Source: Ohtaekwangia koreensis (GTDB taxonomy: Bacteria > Bacteroidota > Bacteroidia > Cytophagales > Cyclobacteriaceae). From it: DNA of 64,000 nt. A program made the position numbers and the translations under genes. A model generated the notes under the pieces. It saw only the letters and a list, made by a program, of their open reading frames with translations, was not told where the DNA came from and did not search any database. Shown piece by piece: positions 54,181 through 63,282 of the stretch. The stretch lies in the NCBI RefSeq assembly GCF_900167975.1, contig NZ_FUZU01000002.1, positions 813,501-877,500 of the forward strand, given 5' to 3'. Numbering within the stretch: position 1 is the stretch's first letter; each line of letters begins with the position of its first letter.

Positions 54181-54741
54181 ATGGCAGATTCAAGGGCAGC
54201 ATACCGATATGTAAAATCCCTCCTGGGCTTGGCCGTGGAGCAAAATGTATTGGATCAGGTTCATGCTGATATGCAATTGTTTGACAAGACTGTAGAAACC
54301 AGCCGCGAGTTTGCACTTCTTTTGAAGAACCCGATTATCAGACACGATAAGAAGCGAGATATACTTGAAAAGCTTTTCAAAGGCAAAGTACATCCACTCA
54401 CGCTGGCGATTTTCGATATGATAACGAAGAAAAATCGTGAGCCTCTTTTACCATCTATAGCAAAGGAATTTCACAATGCCTACAACGAATACAAAGGCGT
54501 TCGCAAGGCGACTATTACTACAGCCGTACCGTTGGATGCTAAGCTGAAGGCAGAGTTCGAACAGATTGTAAGAAACCTGAGTGATAAAAAAGATGTAGAG
54601 CTTTTGGAAAAGATTGATAAGGAAATGATCGGAGGCTTCGTGTTACAAATTGGCGACAAGCAGATCGATACCTCCATCAAGAATAAACTGAAAGCATTGA
54701 AGGTGAAATTCAGTGAGAATCCTTACGTAAAGGAATTTTAA
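54181..54741 (+). CDS. atpH: F-type ATP synthase subunit delta
   Basis: A 186-residue subunit linking F1 to the b stalk. Family features are RYVKSLLGLAVEQN near the start, FALLLKNPIIRHDKKRDIL, and the C-terminal KEMIGGFVLQIGDKQIDTSIKNKL that binds b. It starts three bases after atpF. Confidence 0.95.
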   Translation: MADSRAAYRYVKSLLGLAVEQNVLDQVHADMQLFDKTVETSREFALLLKNPIIRHDKKRDILEKLFKGKVHPLTLAIFDMITKKNREPLLPSIAKEFHNAYNEYKGVRKATITTAVPLDAKLKAEFEQIVRNLSDKKDVELLEKIDKEMIGGFVLQIGDKQIDTSIKNKLKALKVKFSENPYVKEF

Positions 54742-54806
54742 TCACAGAACTATACTATACCTCGTAGAATAATAAACTTACTAACGAATTAACGACTAAC
54801 GATATC

Positions 54807-56387
54807 ATGGCAGAGATCAGACCCGAAGAAGTATCAGCGATTTTACGCGAACAACTTTCTCAGTCCCGTACAGATGCTCAATTGGAAGAAGTAGGAACTG
54901 TGCTTACCGTTGGTGACGGTGTGGCTCGTATCTACGGACTTACTCAGGCACAGGCCGGTGAATTGATCGAGTTCGAAACAGGACTCAAAGCATTAGTGTT
55001 GAACCTGGAAGAGGACAACGTTGGTGCTGTATTACTTGGTGAATCACAAGGTATACGCGAAGGCGATACTGTAAAACGTACTGGTAAAATCGCCTCTGTA
55101 AAAGTAGGAGATGGTATGCTGGGCCGTGTTGTTGATACGCTTGGTGCACCGGTTGATGGCAAAGGTCCATTGAAAGGTGATCTGTACGAAATGCCACTGG
55201 AACGTAAGGCTCCCGGAGTAATTTTCCGTCAGCCAGTAAACGAGCCGTTGCAAACGGGTATCAAAGCGATCGATGCAATGATTCCAATTGGTCGTGGTCA
55301 GCGTGAGTTGATCATCGGTGACCGTCAGACTGGTAAAACAGCTGTGGCGTTGGATGCGATCGTTAATCAAAAAGAATTTTACGAAAAGGGTGAACCTGTA
55401 TATTGTATATATGTAGCCATCGGACAGAAAGCTTCTACTGTAGCAAGTGTTGCAGCAGCGCTTGAGAAAGCCGGTGCTCTTCCCTATACTGTTATCGTAT
55501 CAGCGTCAGCCTCTGATCCAGCTCCTATGCAATTCTTCGCTCCCTTCACAGGTGCAGCGATTGGTGAATTCTTCCGTGACACCGGCCGTCCGGCTCTGGT
55601 TGTTTATGACGATTTGTCTAAGCAAGCTGTTGCTTACCGCGAAGTTTCATTGTTGTTAAGAAGACCTCCTGGACGTGAAGCATATCCTGGAGATGTATTC
55701 TATCTTCACTCTCGTCTGTTAGAGCGGGCTGCAAAAGTTATCAATAACGATGCAATCGCGAAGAACATGAACGACCTTCCTGATTCTATCAAGCATCTTG
55801 TAAAAGGTGGTGGTTCATTAACAGCACTTCCAATCATTGAAACACAAGCTGGTGACGTATCGGCATATATACCTACAAACGTGATCTCGATCACAGATGG
55901 TCAGATATTCCTGGAAACAAACCTATTCAACTCAGGTATACGTCCAGCGATCAACGTGGGTATATCTGTATCACGTGTGGGTGGTTCTGCTCAGATCAAG
56001 TCAATGAAGAAAGTTGCTGGTACGCTGAAGCTTGACCAAGCTCAGTTCCGCGAACTTGAAGCTTTCTCTAAATTCGGTTCTGATCTTGATGCCGCTACAA
56101 AACTTACGATTGAACGCGGTAGAAGAAATACAGAAATCTTGAAACAAGATCAATATGCTCCGGTTCCTGTTGAGGAACAAGTAGCGATCATCACGGCTTC
56201 AACACGTGGTTTCATGGATAAGGTACTGGTAACAAAAGTGAAGCAATTCGAAAGAGACTTCATTGAATTGTTACGTGCTAACTATCGCAATGTTCTTGAC
56301 AATCTGCGTGCCGGTAAATTTGAAGATGCAGATGTAGATACCATCAAGAAGGTAGCTATAGACCTGGCGAATAAATACTCAGCCTAA
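54807..56387 (+). CDS. atpA: F-type ATP synthase subunit alpha
   Basis: A 526-residue nucleotide-binding but non-catalytic F1 subunit. Blocks: N-terminal beta-barrel with [12 protein letters not shown]-loop [38 protein letters not shown] containing the Walker B-like strand, and the signature [17 protein letters not shown] with the Arg finger region. The 65-base gap from atpH holds no clear promoter. A perfect hairpin follows the stop. atpD (beta) and atpC (epsilon) are not in the window. Confidence 0.98.
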   Translation: MAEIRPEEVSAILREQLSQSRTDAQLEEVGTVLTVGDGVARIYGLTQAQAGELIEFETGLKALVLNLEEDNVGAVLLGESQGIREGDTVKRTGKIASVKVGDGMLGRVVDTLGAPVDGKGPLKGDLYEMPLERKAPGVIFRQPVNEPLQTGIKAIDAMIPIGRGQRELIIGDRQTGKTAVALDAIVNQKEFYEKGEPVYCIYVAIGQKASTVASVAAALEKAGALPYTVIVSASASDPAPMQFFAPFTGAAIGEFFRDTGRPALVVYDDLSKQAVAYREVSLLLRRPPGREAYPGDVFYLHSRLLERAAKVINNDAIAKNMNDLPDSIKHLVKGGGSLTALPIIETQAGDVSAYIPTNVISITDGQIFLETNLFNSGIRPAINVGISVSRVGGSAQIKSMKKVAGTLKLDQAQFRELEAFSKFGSDLDAATKLTIERGRRNTEILKQDQYAPVPVEEQVAIITASTRGFMDKVLVTKVKQFERDFIELLRANYRNVLDNLRAGKFEDADVDTIKKVAIDLANKYSA

Positions 56388-56393
56388 GTAAAA

Positions 56394-56420
56394 AGGTGTC
56401 GATGCTATACATCGACACCT
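56394..56420 (+). other. Perfect intercistronic hairpin between atpA and atpG
   Basis: AGGTGTCGATG (56394-56404) and CATCGACACCT (56410-56420) pair over 11 bases with a five-base loop, seven bases after the atpA stop. No T-run follows, so it is more likely an RNA stability or processing element than a terminator. Confidence 0.7.
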
Positions 56421-56443
56421 CAACACATACGCACATATAAAGT

Positions 56444-57334
56444 ATGCCTAGCTTAAAAGAAGTAAAGAACCGGATAACCTCCGTAATGTCTACGCAGCAG
56501 ATCACCAAAGCCATGAAAATGGTGGCGGCAGCAAAACTGCGCAGATCACAAGATCGCATTACCCAGATCCGTCCATTCGCACAGAAACTTTCTTCTCTCC
56601 TGAAAAATCTGTCAGCAGCGCAAAGCAACATGGATGGCGACAACTGGTATAGTGTTGTTCGTGAAGAGAAAAAAATATTGATCATCGCTGTGAGCTCTGA
56701 TCGTGGTCTATGCGGATCTTTCAATACGAACGTAATGAAAGGTGTGCTTCGATTGATCGAAGAGAAATATACGGCTCAGTATGCGAAAGGAAACGTTACT
56801 ATTCTCCCGGTAGGAAGAAAGGCGACTGAATTTTTCAGCAAGCGTAAATTCCCGATCATTACAGATTATACTACACTATACGCTAAACTGACTTTTGAAA
56901 ATGCATCGAATGCTGTAGAGCACGTGATCGCTTCTTTTAAAGAAGGCAAATTCGATAAAGTTGAGTTGGTATATAACGAGTTCAAAAATGTGGCAACACA
57001 AATTCTGCGTACAGAACAAGTATTGCCGATTCTTGCTCCAGAAACAACTGCAGACAGTAATGCAAACCAGGTAGATTATATCTATCAGCCTGATCAGGAA
57101 GAAATCATTACGGGTTTAATTCCAAAGTCACTGAAAGTACAATTCTTTAAAGCCCTGCTGGATTCGAATGCTGCAGAAAATGGTGCTCGTATGACAGCCA
57201 TGGATAAAGCAACAGATAACGCTGGTGAATTATTGAAACAGCTTCGCCTGACTTATAACAGAACACGTCAGGCTGCGATCACAAAAGAAATCCTTGAGAT
57301 CGTAGGTGGTGCTGAAGCATTGAAGTCCTCTTAA
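56444..57334 (+). CDS. atpG: F-type ATP synthase subunit gamma
   Basis: A 296-residue rotor shaft subunit. The N-terminal helix carries VKNRITSVMSTQQITKAMKMVAAAKLR and the C-terminal helix GARMTAMDKATDNAGELL and LTYNRTRQAAITKEILEIVGGA, both canonical. Last of the atp genes present. It is followed by an intrinsic terminator whose 5' arm shares a 14-base repeat with the end of the gene. Confidence 0.97.
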   Translation: MPSLKEVKNRITSVMSTQQITKAMKMVAAAKLRRSQDRITQIRPFAQKLSSLLKNLSAAQSNMDGDNWYSVVREEKKILIIAVSSDRGLCGSFNTNVMKGVLRLIEEKYTAQYAKGNVTILPVGRKATEFFSKRKFPIITDYTTLYAKLTFENASNAVEHVIASFKEGKFDKVELVYNEFKNVATQILRTEQVLPILAPETTADSNANQVDYIYQPDQEEIITGLIPKSLKVQFFKALLDSNAAENGARMTAMDKATDNAGELLKQLRLTYNRTRQAAITKEILEIVGGAEALKSS

Positions 57335-57355
57335 AAAATATTCTTCGTAACATTG

Positions 57356-57390
57356 AAGTCCTCTGAGCAATCAGGGGACTTTTTTTATTT
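57356..57390 (+). terminator. Intrinsic terminator after atpG
   Basis: AAGTCCTCTGA (57356-57366) pairs with TCAGGGGACTT (57371-57381) with one G-U pair and a GCAA tetraloop, followed by TTTTTTATTT. Confidence 0.9.
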
Positions 57391-57412
57391 TAAGGATTTT
57401 TATTCTAAGTGC

Positions 57413-58222
57413 ATGCAGCAACTGATACGGCTATACCGGCTCGTAAATCTTTTAAGCATTGATGTTGCTGCAGGAGCTGTGTGTTCGGCACTTTTCTTTG
57501 CACACTTGCTGAACGTGCGTATACTTCCTTATGGTGTTATTGCACTTGGTCTTTCGGTATGGATCATTTATACTGTAGATCATTTACTAGATGCCAAGAA
57601 AATAAAGGCTCCTGCGGCAACGGCACGACATAGATTTCATCAGGATAACTTTAAGGTTTTATGTGCTGTAGTATTACTGGCAACGATTATCAACGGCATC
57701 ATAATTCTTTTCATCAGGCACCAGGTTTTTGTAGCAGGTTTATTTGTTGCGTTAACCGTTGGTATATATTTCTTGATCAATCGCTATTTGAAATTTATGA
57801 AGGAGTTTTTCATAGCGATAGTATATACAATCGGTGTCTTGCTTCCTTCGGTAACGGTTACGCAGCAATCATGGCGTGAATGGCCATGGATAATCATCGC
57901 TCAATTTTCTGTAACAGCATTGATTAATCTTATACTCTTTTCGTGGTTTGATTACGAGAGAGATTTGCGCGATGGAAATATATCTTTTGTAACCGTGTTG
58001 GGAGAAAAAACAAGTCGTGTTTTTATTAGTATACTTTTTATAGCAGGCGCGACACTTGCTGTTATCGATTTTTCATTGGCAGGAAGTATAATTCTCGACA
58101 TGAATGTTATTTTACTGATCACGTTTATATTTCATCGTTATTTTGCTATACATGATCGCTTTCGCATCCTGGGAGATTTCGTTTTTATGATTCCGCTGGC
58201 TTATCTTTTACTATCGATATGA
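57413..58222 (+). CDS. UbiA-superfamily-like membrane prenyltransferase homologue
   Basis: A 269-residue protein from the ATG at 57413 with about eight membrane helices. Two Asp-rich motifs resemble those of UbiA enzymes: YTVDHLLDAKK near residue 55 and FDYERDLRDG in a loop near residue 185. The first motif lacks the usual Asn before the DxxxD, so the prenyl-acceptor chemistry may differ. Related proteins transfer or condense isoprenoid groups onto aromatic or lipid acceptors. Its stop overlaps the start of a methyltransferase gene by four bases, a classic coupled pair. Confidence 0.65.
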   Translation: MQQLIRLYRLVNLLSIDVAAGAVCSALFFAHLLNVRILPYGVIALGLSVWIIYTVDHLLDAKKIKAPAATARHRFHQDNFKVLCAVVLLATIINGIIILFIRHQVFVAGLFVALTVGIYFLINRYLKFMKEFFIAIVYTIGVLLPSVTVTQQSWREWPWIIIAQFSVTALINLILFSWFDYERDLRDGNISFVTVLGEKTSRVFISILFIAGATLAVIDFSLAGSIILDMNVILLITFIFHRYFAIHDRFRILGDFVFMIPLAYLLLSI

Positions 58223-58827
58223 GCTTTGATCGAATCGCCCCGGTGTATGATTTTCTTTCTCATGTTGTGTATGGAAAGAGCATGGTTGATTCACAGATAT
58301 ACTTTCTAAAAAGGATACCGGCAATGTCACGTGTACTCATTATGGGAGGAGGTACCGGTTGGATAGTGAAAGAGCTATTTGCTATAAATCGTACTTGCTC
58401 TGTAGTATATGTAGAAGCGTCTCAAAAAATGATTGAACAATCAAAACAAAAGATACAGCCAGGAGATTTTTCACGCATTGAGTTTCTTCAGCAAACAGAA
58501 ATACCAGGTCATGAACGATATGATGTAGTCATTACAAATTTTTTCCTCGACCTGTTTCCAGAAGATAAATTAACAGCCGTTGTAAAGCAGTTGAAGAACG
58601 TTATGAAGGATGATGGCTTTTGGATCGCGACTGATTTTGTAAATGAAAGAAAATTATGGCAACGATTTTTACTCGCCACTATGTATATATTCTTTCATGT
58701 TGTAAGTAAAATTGAAGCAACCTCACTTCCTCTTTGGAAAGAACATTTGCATGCAGAAGGACTACAGGTAAAAGAGCAACAGAAATTCTATGGTAATTTT
58801 ATAGAAAGCGTTTTATATACCCGCTGA
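58219..58827 (+). CDS. Class I SAM-dependent methyltransferase
   Basis: A 202-residue Rossmann-fold methyltransferase. The glycine-rich motif I is RVLIMGGGTGWIVKEL, motif II (acidic) is VVYVEASQKMIE and the DVVITNFFLDLFPED block is motif IV. The substrate is unknown; overlap with the UbiA-like gene suggests a shared pathway, possibly a quinone or other isoprenoid. Its stop abuts the stop of the convergent dehydrogenase. Confidence 0.8.
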   Translation: MSFDRIAPVYDFLSHVVYGKSMVDSQIYFLKRIPAMSRVLIMGGGTGWIVKELFAINRTCSVVYVEASQKMIEQSKQKIQPGDFSRIEFLQQTEIPGHERYDVVITNFFLDLFPEDKLTAVVKQLKNVMKDDGFWIATDFVNERKLWQRFLLATMYIFFHVVSKIEATSLPLWKEHLHAEGLQVKEQQKFYGNFIESVLYTR

Positions 58828-60033
58828 CTATTTTCCACTTGCATAGTCAGATAAATACTCAAAGTTTTTTGTTAGACGACCATCTTCTGCAATAGTAGCA
58901 CGCTTAATAATATCATCGAGGTCTATATCATTTAGCACAGGCAATACTTTGTTGATAAGATCTTGGCCAAATTCTTCAGAAGCACTTCGCGGCAATTCGC
59001 AAGGAAGATTATCAACGGCCATCATCGTTATAAAATTGTCATCAGAGAACGCAGGATGTACTCGGTCATTCTTTGCATCGTAATCATATAGTGGATCAGC
59101 AATCGTAGTCGATTTTTTTGTGCTCGGTATAGATCCTTCTATATCGCAGGTTATATCTGCAATTACCTTAATGCGGAATTCAGGTGAAAGCATATCCTCT
59201 CGGGTGAAAAGCACAGGAGCCTTTGGATTCCAATACGCTCCGGCCATGAGTATATCTGCGACTTTAGTGAAATCTGTAAAGCATGAATTATAGCGCTCCG
59301 GATATTTATGAAACTCTTCGCGGTTAAAAGTGCCGCCTTCTTTTCGGGCATGGTAATCAGCGCTACTCAATTGGACATATACTGGCTCTTGAAATTGACG
59401 CGTTAAAAAATCATGTGGATTTACTTTGCGTATACCCGCACTGTCCAACGTCTCCATGGAGCCTTTGCCTACACGACCTGCGCCCGTCAGTATAATTTTA
59501 AGTGGCGATAGCTTAACCTTCCGGAGTTCGAGTTTTAAATCATTAACATCAAAACATTCATATGCTCTTCTCAGTGAAAATGTTTTAAAGCGTTTACCGT
59601 ATGCCCACAAACCATTATAGGCACCGACAATTCCTGCATAGCGACCAAATGCTACGAGACGATTGCCTTGTCTGTCGGTTAGTGCTTCGTAGTCAATCAG
59701 TCGTATTTTCTTTTTTAATATAGCTTGCAGAAGCTTTTGATTGTATGCTTGTTTTTTAATCGTGTGGGAAAAGAAGAAATATGTCTTTCCTTCTTGCAGA
59801 AGATCTATAGGCACTTCCTTAATGCCCATTAGAATCTCGCATTCGCTGACATCCTTTTTTACTTCAATACCACGTGCCTTATATTCATCATCATTGAAAC
59901 AACGAATGTCACTCTCCTGGCAAACCATTTTTATATGCGGAAAACGAAGTTGAATCTCTTCAACCTGTAGTGGCGTAAAAGGAACACGTTTGTCGGTAGG
60001 AATTTTCCCCTCGCGGATTAATCCTATTTTCAT
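58828..60033 (-). CDS. Saccharopine/alanine dehydrogenase-like NAD(P) oxidoreductase
   Basis: A 401-residue enzyme from the ATG at 60033 (an upstream in-frame start at 60072 is less likely). The N-terminal catalytic domain opens with MKIGLIREGKIPTDKRVPF and carries KEVPIDLLQEGKTYFFFSHT with conserved Lys and His; the Rossmann domain has ILTGAGRVGKGSMETL. It belongs to the AlaDh/PNT and lysine-forming saccharopine dehydrogenase group; C-terminal SEEFGQDLINKVLP is a feature of the saccharopine-type branch. The exact substrate cannot be settled by eye. Confidence 0.8.
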   Translation of the reverse strand: MKIGLIREGKIPTDKRVPFTPLQVEEIQLRFPHIKMVCQESDIRCFNDDEYKARGIEVKKDVSECEILMGIKEVPIDLLQEGKTYFFFSHTIKKQAYNQKLLQAILKKKIRLIDYEALTDRQGNRLVAFGRYAGIVGAYNGLWAYGKRFKTFSLRRAYECFDVNDLKLELRKVKLSPLKIILTGAGRVGKGSMETLDSAGIRKVNPHDFLTRQFQEPVYVQLSSADYHARKEGGTFNREEFHKYPERYNSCFTDFTKVADILMAGAYWNPKAPVLFTREDMLSPEFRIKVIADITCDIEGSIPSTKKSTTIADPLYDYDAKNDRVHPAFSDDNFITMMAVDNLPCELPRSASEEFGQDLINKVLPVLNDIDLDDIIKRATIAEDGRLTKNFEYLSDYASGK

Positions 60034-60113
60034 AAGCTGGTGTTGAGTGATGGAGTATACTATATAGAACAAAGAGCACGCATCACGCTGCTATAAATAT
60101 CGCTTAAAAAAGG

Positions 60114-60178
60114 AAATGTTAAACGTAAAGTGGAATGAGTTTCATTCTCCAACACGTTTAACATTTTACAATTTTTTT
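60114..60178. terminator. Bidirectional terminator between two leftward genes
   Basis: AAATGTTAAACGT (60114-60126) and ACGTTTAACATTT (60154-60166) form a 13-base perfect stem enclosing a second hairpin (GAATGA / TCATTC). On the plus strand a T-run of seven (60172-60178) follows; on the minus strand CCTTTTTT follows. It should end the S41 peptidase transcript. Confidence 0.8.
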
Positions 60179-60215
60179 ACAAGGCCGTATTCCAGTACGG
60201 TACTCGGAATATCAA

Positions 60216-61826
60216 TTAAAGCTTCCTGCGATCAAGCTCCGGAATTCGATCGAACATTTTTACAGCCTGTTTGAAGACTTCGTTTGTCTCATTGAAAACC
60301 GGGTAGAACCCGTTATTACCCCATAGTTTACGAGCGATCTGTGCTTTAACATGAACCTGGAATAACGTCTTCTTTTTCTTCAACTCCTTGTAATCAGGTT
60401 TTACTTTATTTCGTTCACCTACTTTAACAAGTTCATTGATCATGGCATCAGTCACTGTAAAATTCCGAAGGTAATCTTCATAGCCTTTTTTCTCTAAAGC
60501 TTCTTTGTGATCTTCTGCATAGCCAAAAGTAAATTCCTGAATAGACGTTGAAGTATATAGCTCGTTCAGGTAATGACTATTCAGAGAAGTATCAAGCGGC
60601 ACAAAGTAATCAGGCATAATGCCACCGCCACCGTATACCGTTCTTCCATTTGGAGTAATATACTTTAGTGAGTCGTTAAACTTGATGCTATCCGCATGGA
60701 AAAATTCACCGTGGTTATAGCGGCTTACAATATCCAAAGCATACTCATCATTGTCCTGATACGGCTTTTGAATCGAACGTCCACTCGGAGTATAATAACG
60801 GCTTACGGTAAGCCTTAATTCTGAGCCGTCACTCAAGTCAAACGGAGATTGAACAAGTCCTTTACCAAAGCTTCTGCGGCCAACAATCAGTGCACGGTCA
60901 TTATCTTGTAAGGCACCCGATACAATTTCAGAAGCAGAGGCACTTCCTTCATTCACCAACACGATCAGATCTCCTTCTTCAAAGGCACCACGCTCAGTGG
61001 AAAAAGCTTCAGAATTATTTTTCTTGTCTTTGCCTTTTGTAAAAACGATCTTCTTACCCGTCTTCAAGAAATCATCAGCCATATCAATGGCGATATTCAT
61101 ATAGCCTCCGGGATTTCCCTGCAGATCGAGGATAAGTTTTTTCATCCCTTGTTCTTTCAGCTTACTAAGCGATTGATGAAATTCATCATATGTAGTAGCT
61201 GCGAAACGATTCACTTTAATATACCCTATCTCGTGATCAACCATATAGGAAACATCAACGGAGTATTGCGGAATTTTATCGCGAACAATTTTATACTCCA
61301 GCTCTTGTCCTCTTCGCAGAATCGTAACCTTCACCTCTGTGCCTTTCGGTCCTTTTAACGCCTTCATTACATCGGCTGAAGTAACCCCTGTACCGGCCAG
61401 ACTCTTGTCATCAACCTTCACAATTTTATCGCCTGATTGAATGCCCAATGCTTCGGAAGGTCCGCCACTCAAGGGCGTAACAACTACAACGGTGTCCTGA
61501 AAAATATTGAATTCAACACCGATGCCATCAAAATTTCCACGGAGATCTTCATTGGCAGCGATACGTTCCTGTGAAGGTATATAGGAAGAATGAGGATCAA
61601 GTTTATGAAGCATTTCCTGGATCGCTTCATCTACCAGGTTTGCTGTGTTCACGGTATCTACATATTCATCGTGAATCTGTGTGAGCACTTCCCTTAATTT
61701 TTGCACATCGGAGCCTACATCGGCTGTACTTTTTCGGCTGCTGAAACTCGATCCCACAAAAACCCCTGCAGCAAGTCCAAGGCAAAGTACAATGGGTAAA
61801 CTAATCTGATATTTGGAATTCCTCAT
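60216..61826 (-). CDS. C-terminal processing protease (family S41)
   Basis: A 536-residue serine protease with an N-terminal membrane anchor or signal (residues 8-25), a PDZ domain at about residues 95-175 (SGGPSEALGIQSGDKIVKV), and the S41 catalytic domain. The nucleophile lies in NEGSASASEIVSGAL and the general base Lys in RRSFGKGLVQ. The long C-terminal tail (about 140 residues) is predicted helical. The CtpA/Prc family trims or degrades envelope proteins in the periplasm. Separated from the downstream dehydrogenase gene by the bidirectional terminator. Confidence 0.93.
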   Translation of the reverse strand: MRNSKYQISLPIVLCLGLAAGVFVGSSFSSRKSTADVGSDVQKLREVLTQIHDEYVDTVNTANLVDEAIQEMLHKLDPHSSYIPSQERIAANEDLRGNFDGIGVEFNIFQDTVVVVTPLSGGPSEALGIQSGDKIVKVDDKSLAGTGVTSADVMKALKGPKGTEVKVTILRRGQELEYKIVRDKIPQYSVDVSYMVDHEIGYIKVNRFAATTYDEFHQSLSKLKEQGMKKLILDLQGNPGGYMNIAIDMADDFLKTGKKIVFTKGKDKKNNSEAFSTERGAFEEGDLIVLVNEGSASASEIVSGALQDNDRALIVGRRSFGKGLVQSPFDLSDGSELRLTVSRYYTPSGRSIQKPYQDNDEYALDIVSRYNHGEFFHADSIKFNDSLKYITPNGRTVYGGGGIMPDYFVPLDTSLNSHYLNELYTSTSIQEFTFGYAEDHKEALEKKGYEDYLRNFTVTDAMINELVKVGERNKVKPDYKELKKKKTLFQVHVKAQIARKLWGNNGFYPVFNETNEVFKQAVKMFDRIPELDRRKL

Positions 61827-62081
61827 ACGGCAATAATAAATAATCTATTAACGAAGTCCGAAGATAAATGTTGGCGTGTAAAGTCCACAGCCGGAAAAAC
61901 ATAATCCACGGCACAAAAAGTTGCAAAGGACAGGCCAGCGGCCTGTTCCCATACGATAACGGTCACACGGGCGAAAACTTTTCATGGATTTGATGGTTTT
62001 ATTCGGAGTCTGCCGGCCCGATTTTTCTTACGGGTTCGATAGCTGACTATGGAAATTTTTTAGCTTATCTTTACCAGAACC
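61827..62081. other. Divergent intergenic region with a strong hairpin
   Basis: 255 bases between the S41 gene and the hemerythrin-like gene. ACAGGCC (61930-61936) pairs with GGCCTGT (61940-61946) around a three-base loop. No clear TAnnTTTG -7 box; a TATCTTTA one-mismatch element lies at 62066-62073 before the plus-strand gene. Confidence 0.5.
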
Positions 62082-62837
62082 ATGAGTAAGCTGGCGCTTA
62101 AAGACACACGTATTTCAGAGCTCGTAGATAACAACTACGTGCATGCTTACGTGCTGTTTTATTTCGGCATCCGCTTTTACGAATACTCCGAGTTAACACT
62201 CGATCAGGTTTGTAAACAACGTGGCTTGAGAGTTGAACAGGTTGTGCGTGAACTGGAATCACCAACACATTTACGGGAAGCAGATTTACCACTCGTGTCG
62301 TACCCGATCGATCTGATAATCGAATACCTAAAGCATTCACATTTCCTGTTTGTAAAACACAAGCTTCCCTATATCGCGCGGCTCATTGAAAGCTTCAAGG
62401 CGAATCACGAAGACTATAGCGCAGTAGAGCGCGATTTGAAATTAGTATTCCCGCTTTTTGTGGAAGATTTTATCCAGCATATATATGAAGAAGAAGATAC
62501 ATTCTTCCGGTTCATTCAAACGCTGGAGCGATCAGTCAAAGGAAAATTTTCTCCTACCAAGCTATACTATCTCTTAGAGAAAAATTCGGTTCAGAAATTT
62601 GCAGTCGATCACGACACGCATGATGACGAGATGGAGGGTATACGCAGGATTACAAGAGACTATCTGATCACGTCAGAAACCCCGTTGCATATTAAAGTTT
62701 TGTACAACGAATTGAAGGCATTCGAGAAGAGCCTCATTACGCACGCACGCATTGAAAATGAAATTCTCTTTCCCAAGGCAATGGCGCTGGAAGCTAAAGT
62801 AAAGAAAGCTTTTCAGGATAAAGTGAAGTTCAATTAA
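62082..62837 (+). CDS. ScdA/YtfE-like hemerythrin-domain protein
   Basis: A 251-residue protein with an N-terminal domain like the ScdA_N/DUF542 module of iron-sulfur repair di-iron proteins and a hemerythrin-like bundle rich in His/Glu (LIIEYLKHSHFLFVKHKLPY, FVEDFIQHIYEEEDTFF, FAVDHDTHDDEMEG, LITHARIENEILFPKA). These proteins release iron for cluster repair under nitrosative or oxidative stress. The usual Cys pair in the N-terminal module is absent here (FGIRFYEYSELT). It precedes ruvX in the same direction. Confidence 0.85.
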   Translation: MSKLALKDTRISELVDNNYVHAYVLFYFGIRFYEYSELTLDQVCKQRGLRVEQVVRELESPTHLREADLPLVSYPIDLIIEYLKHSHFLFVKHKLPYIARLIESFKANHEDYSAVERDLKLVFPLFVEDFIQHIYEEEDTFFRFIQTLERSVKGKFSPTKLYYLLEKNSVQKFAVDHDTHDDEMEGIRRITRDYLITSETPLHIKVLYNELKAFEKSLITHARIENEILFPKAMALEAKVKKAFQDKVKFN

Positions 62838-62868
62838 TCTCCACGGTATATATAGTAATTGAATTTAT

Positions 62869-63282
62869 ATGGGAAGAATCCTGGCGATAGATTATGGTAC
62901 AAAACGAACAGGCATTGCTGTAACCGATACCCTGAGAATTATAGCTACACCGCTTGAGACAGTGCCCAGTAATGACTTGTTAAATTTCCTAAAAGTATAT
63001 CTTCAAAAAGAAACGGTGGATGAGTTCGTTGTTGGCATGCCTAAAACGTTGAAGAACGAAGATTCTGAAATTGCTCCACTCGTTCGAAAGTTTGTCGAAG
63101 AGTTAAAGAAAACTTTTCCCGATAAACCAGTTCACCTAGCCGATGAACGCTTTACCAGCAGTATGGCCATGCGTGCCATGATCGATGGTGGTATGAAAAA
63201 GAAGGACCGCCAGGTAAAAGGCAACGTTGATAAAATTAGCGCTACCATCATTCTTCAATCTTTTCTCGACGCTGTCCGGTAG
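62869..63282 (+). CDS. ruvX: Holliday junction resolvase RuvX (YqgF)
   Basis: A 137-residue RNase H-fold nuclease; acts in pre-16S rRNA 5' end maturation and possibly in Holliday junction processing. Catalytic acids are in LAIDYGTKRTGIAV (Asp8), FVVGMPKTL and HLADERFTSSMA. Full length. It follows the hemerythrin-like gene by 31 bases. Confidence 0.94.
   Translation: MGRILAIDYGTKRTGIAVTDTLRIIATPLETVPSNDLLNFLKVYLQKETVDEFVVGMPKTLKNEDSEIAPLVRKFVEELKKTFPDKPVHLADERFTSSMAMRAMIDGGMKKKDRQVKGNVDKISATIILQSFLDAVR

Noticed and set aside
62029-62045. GGGTTCGAT as a tRNA T-loop
   Set aside because: No acceptor stem, anticodon arm or matching flanks can be formed around it.
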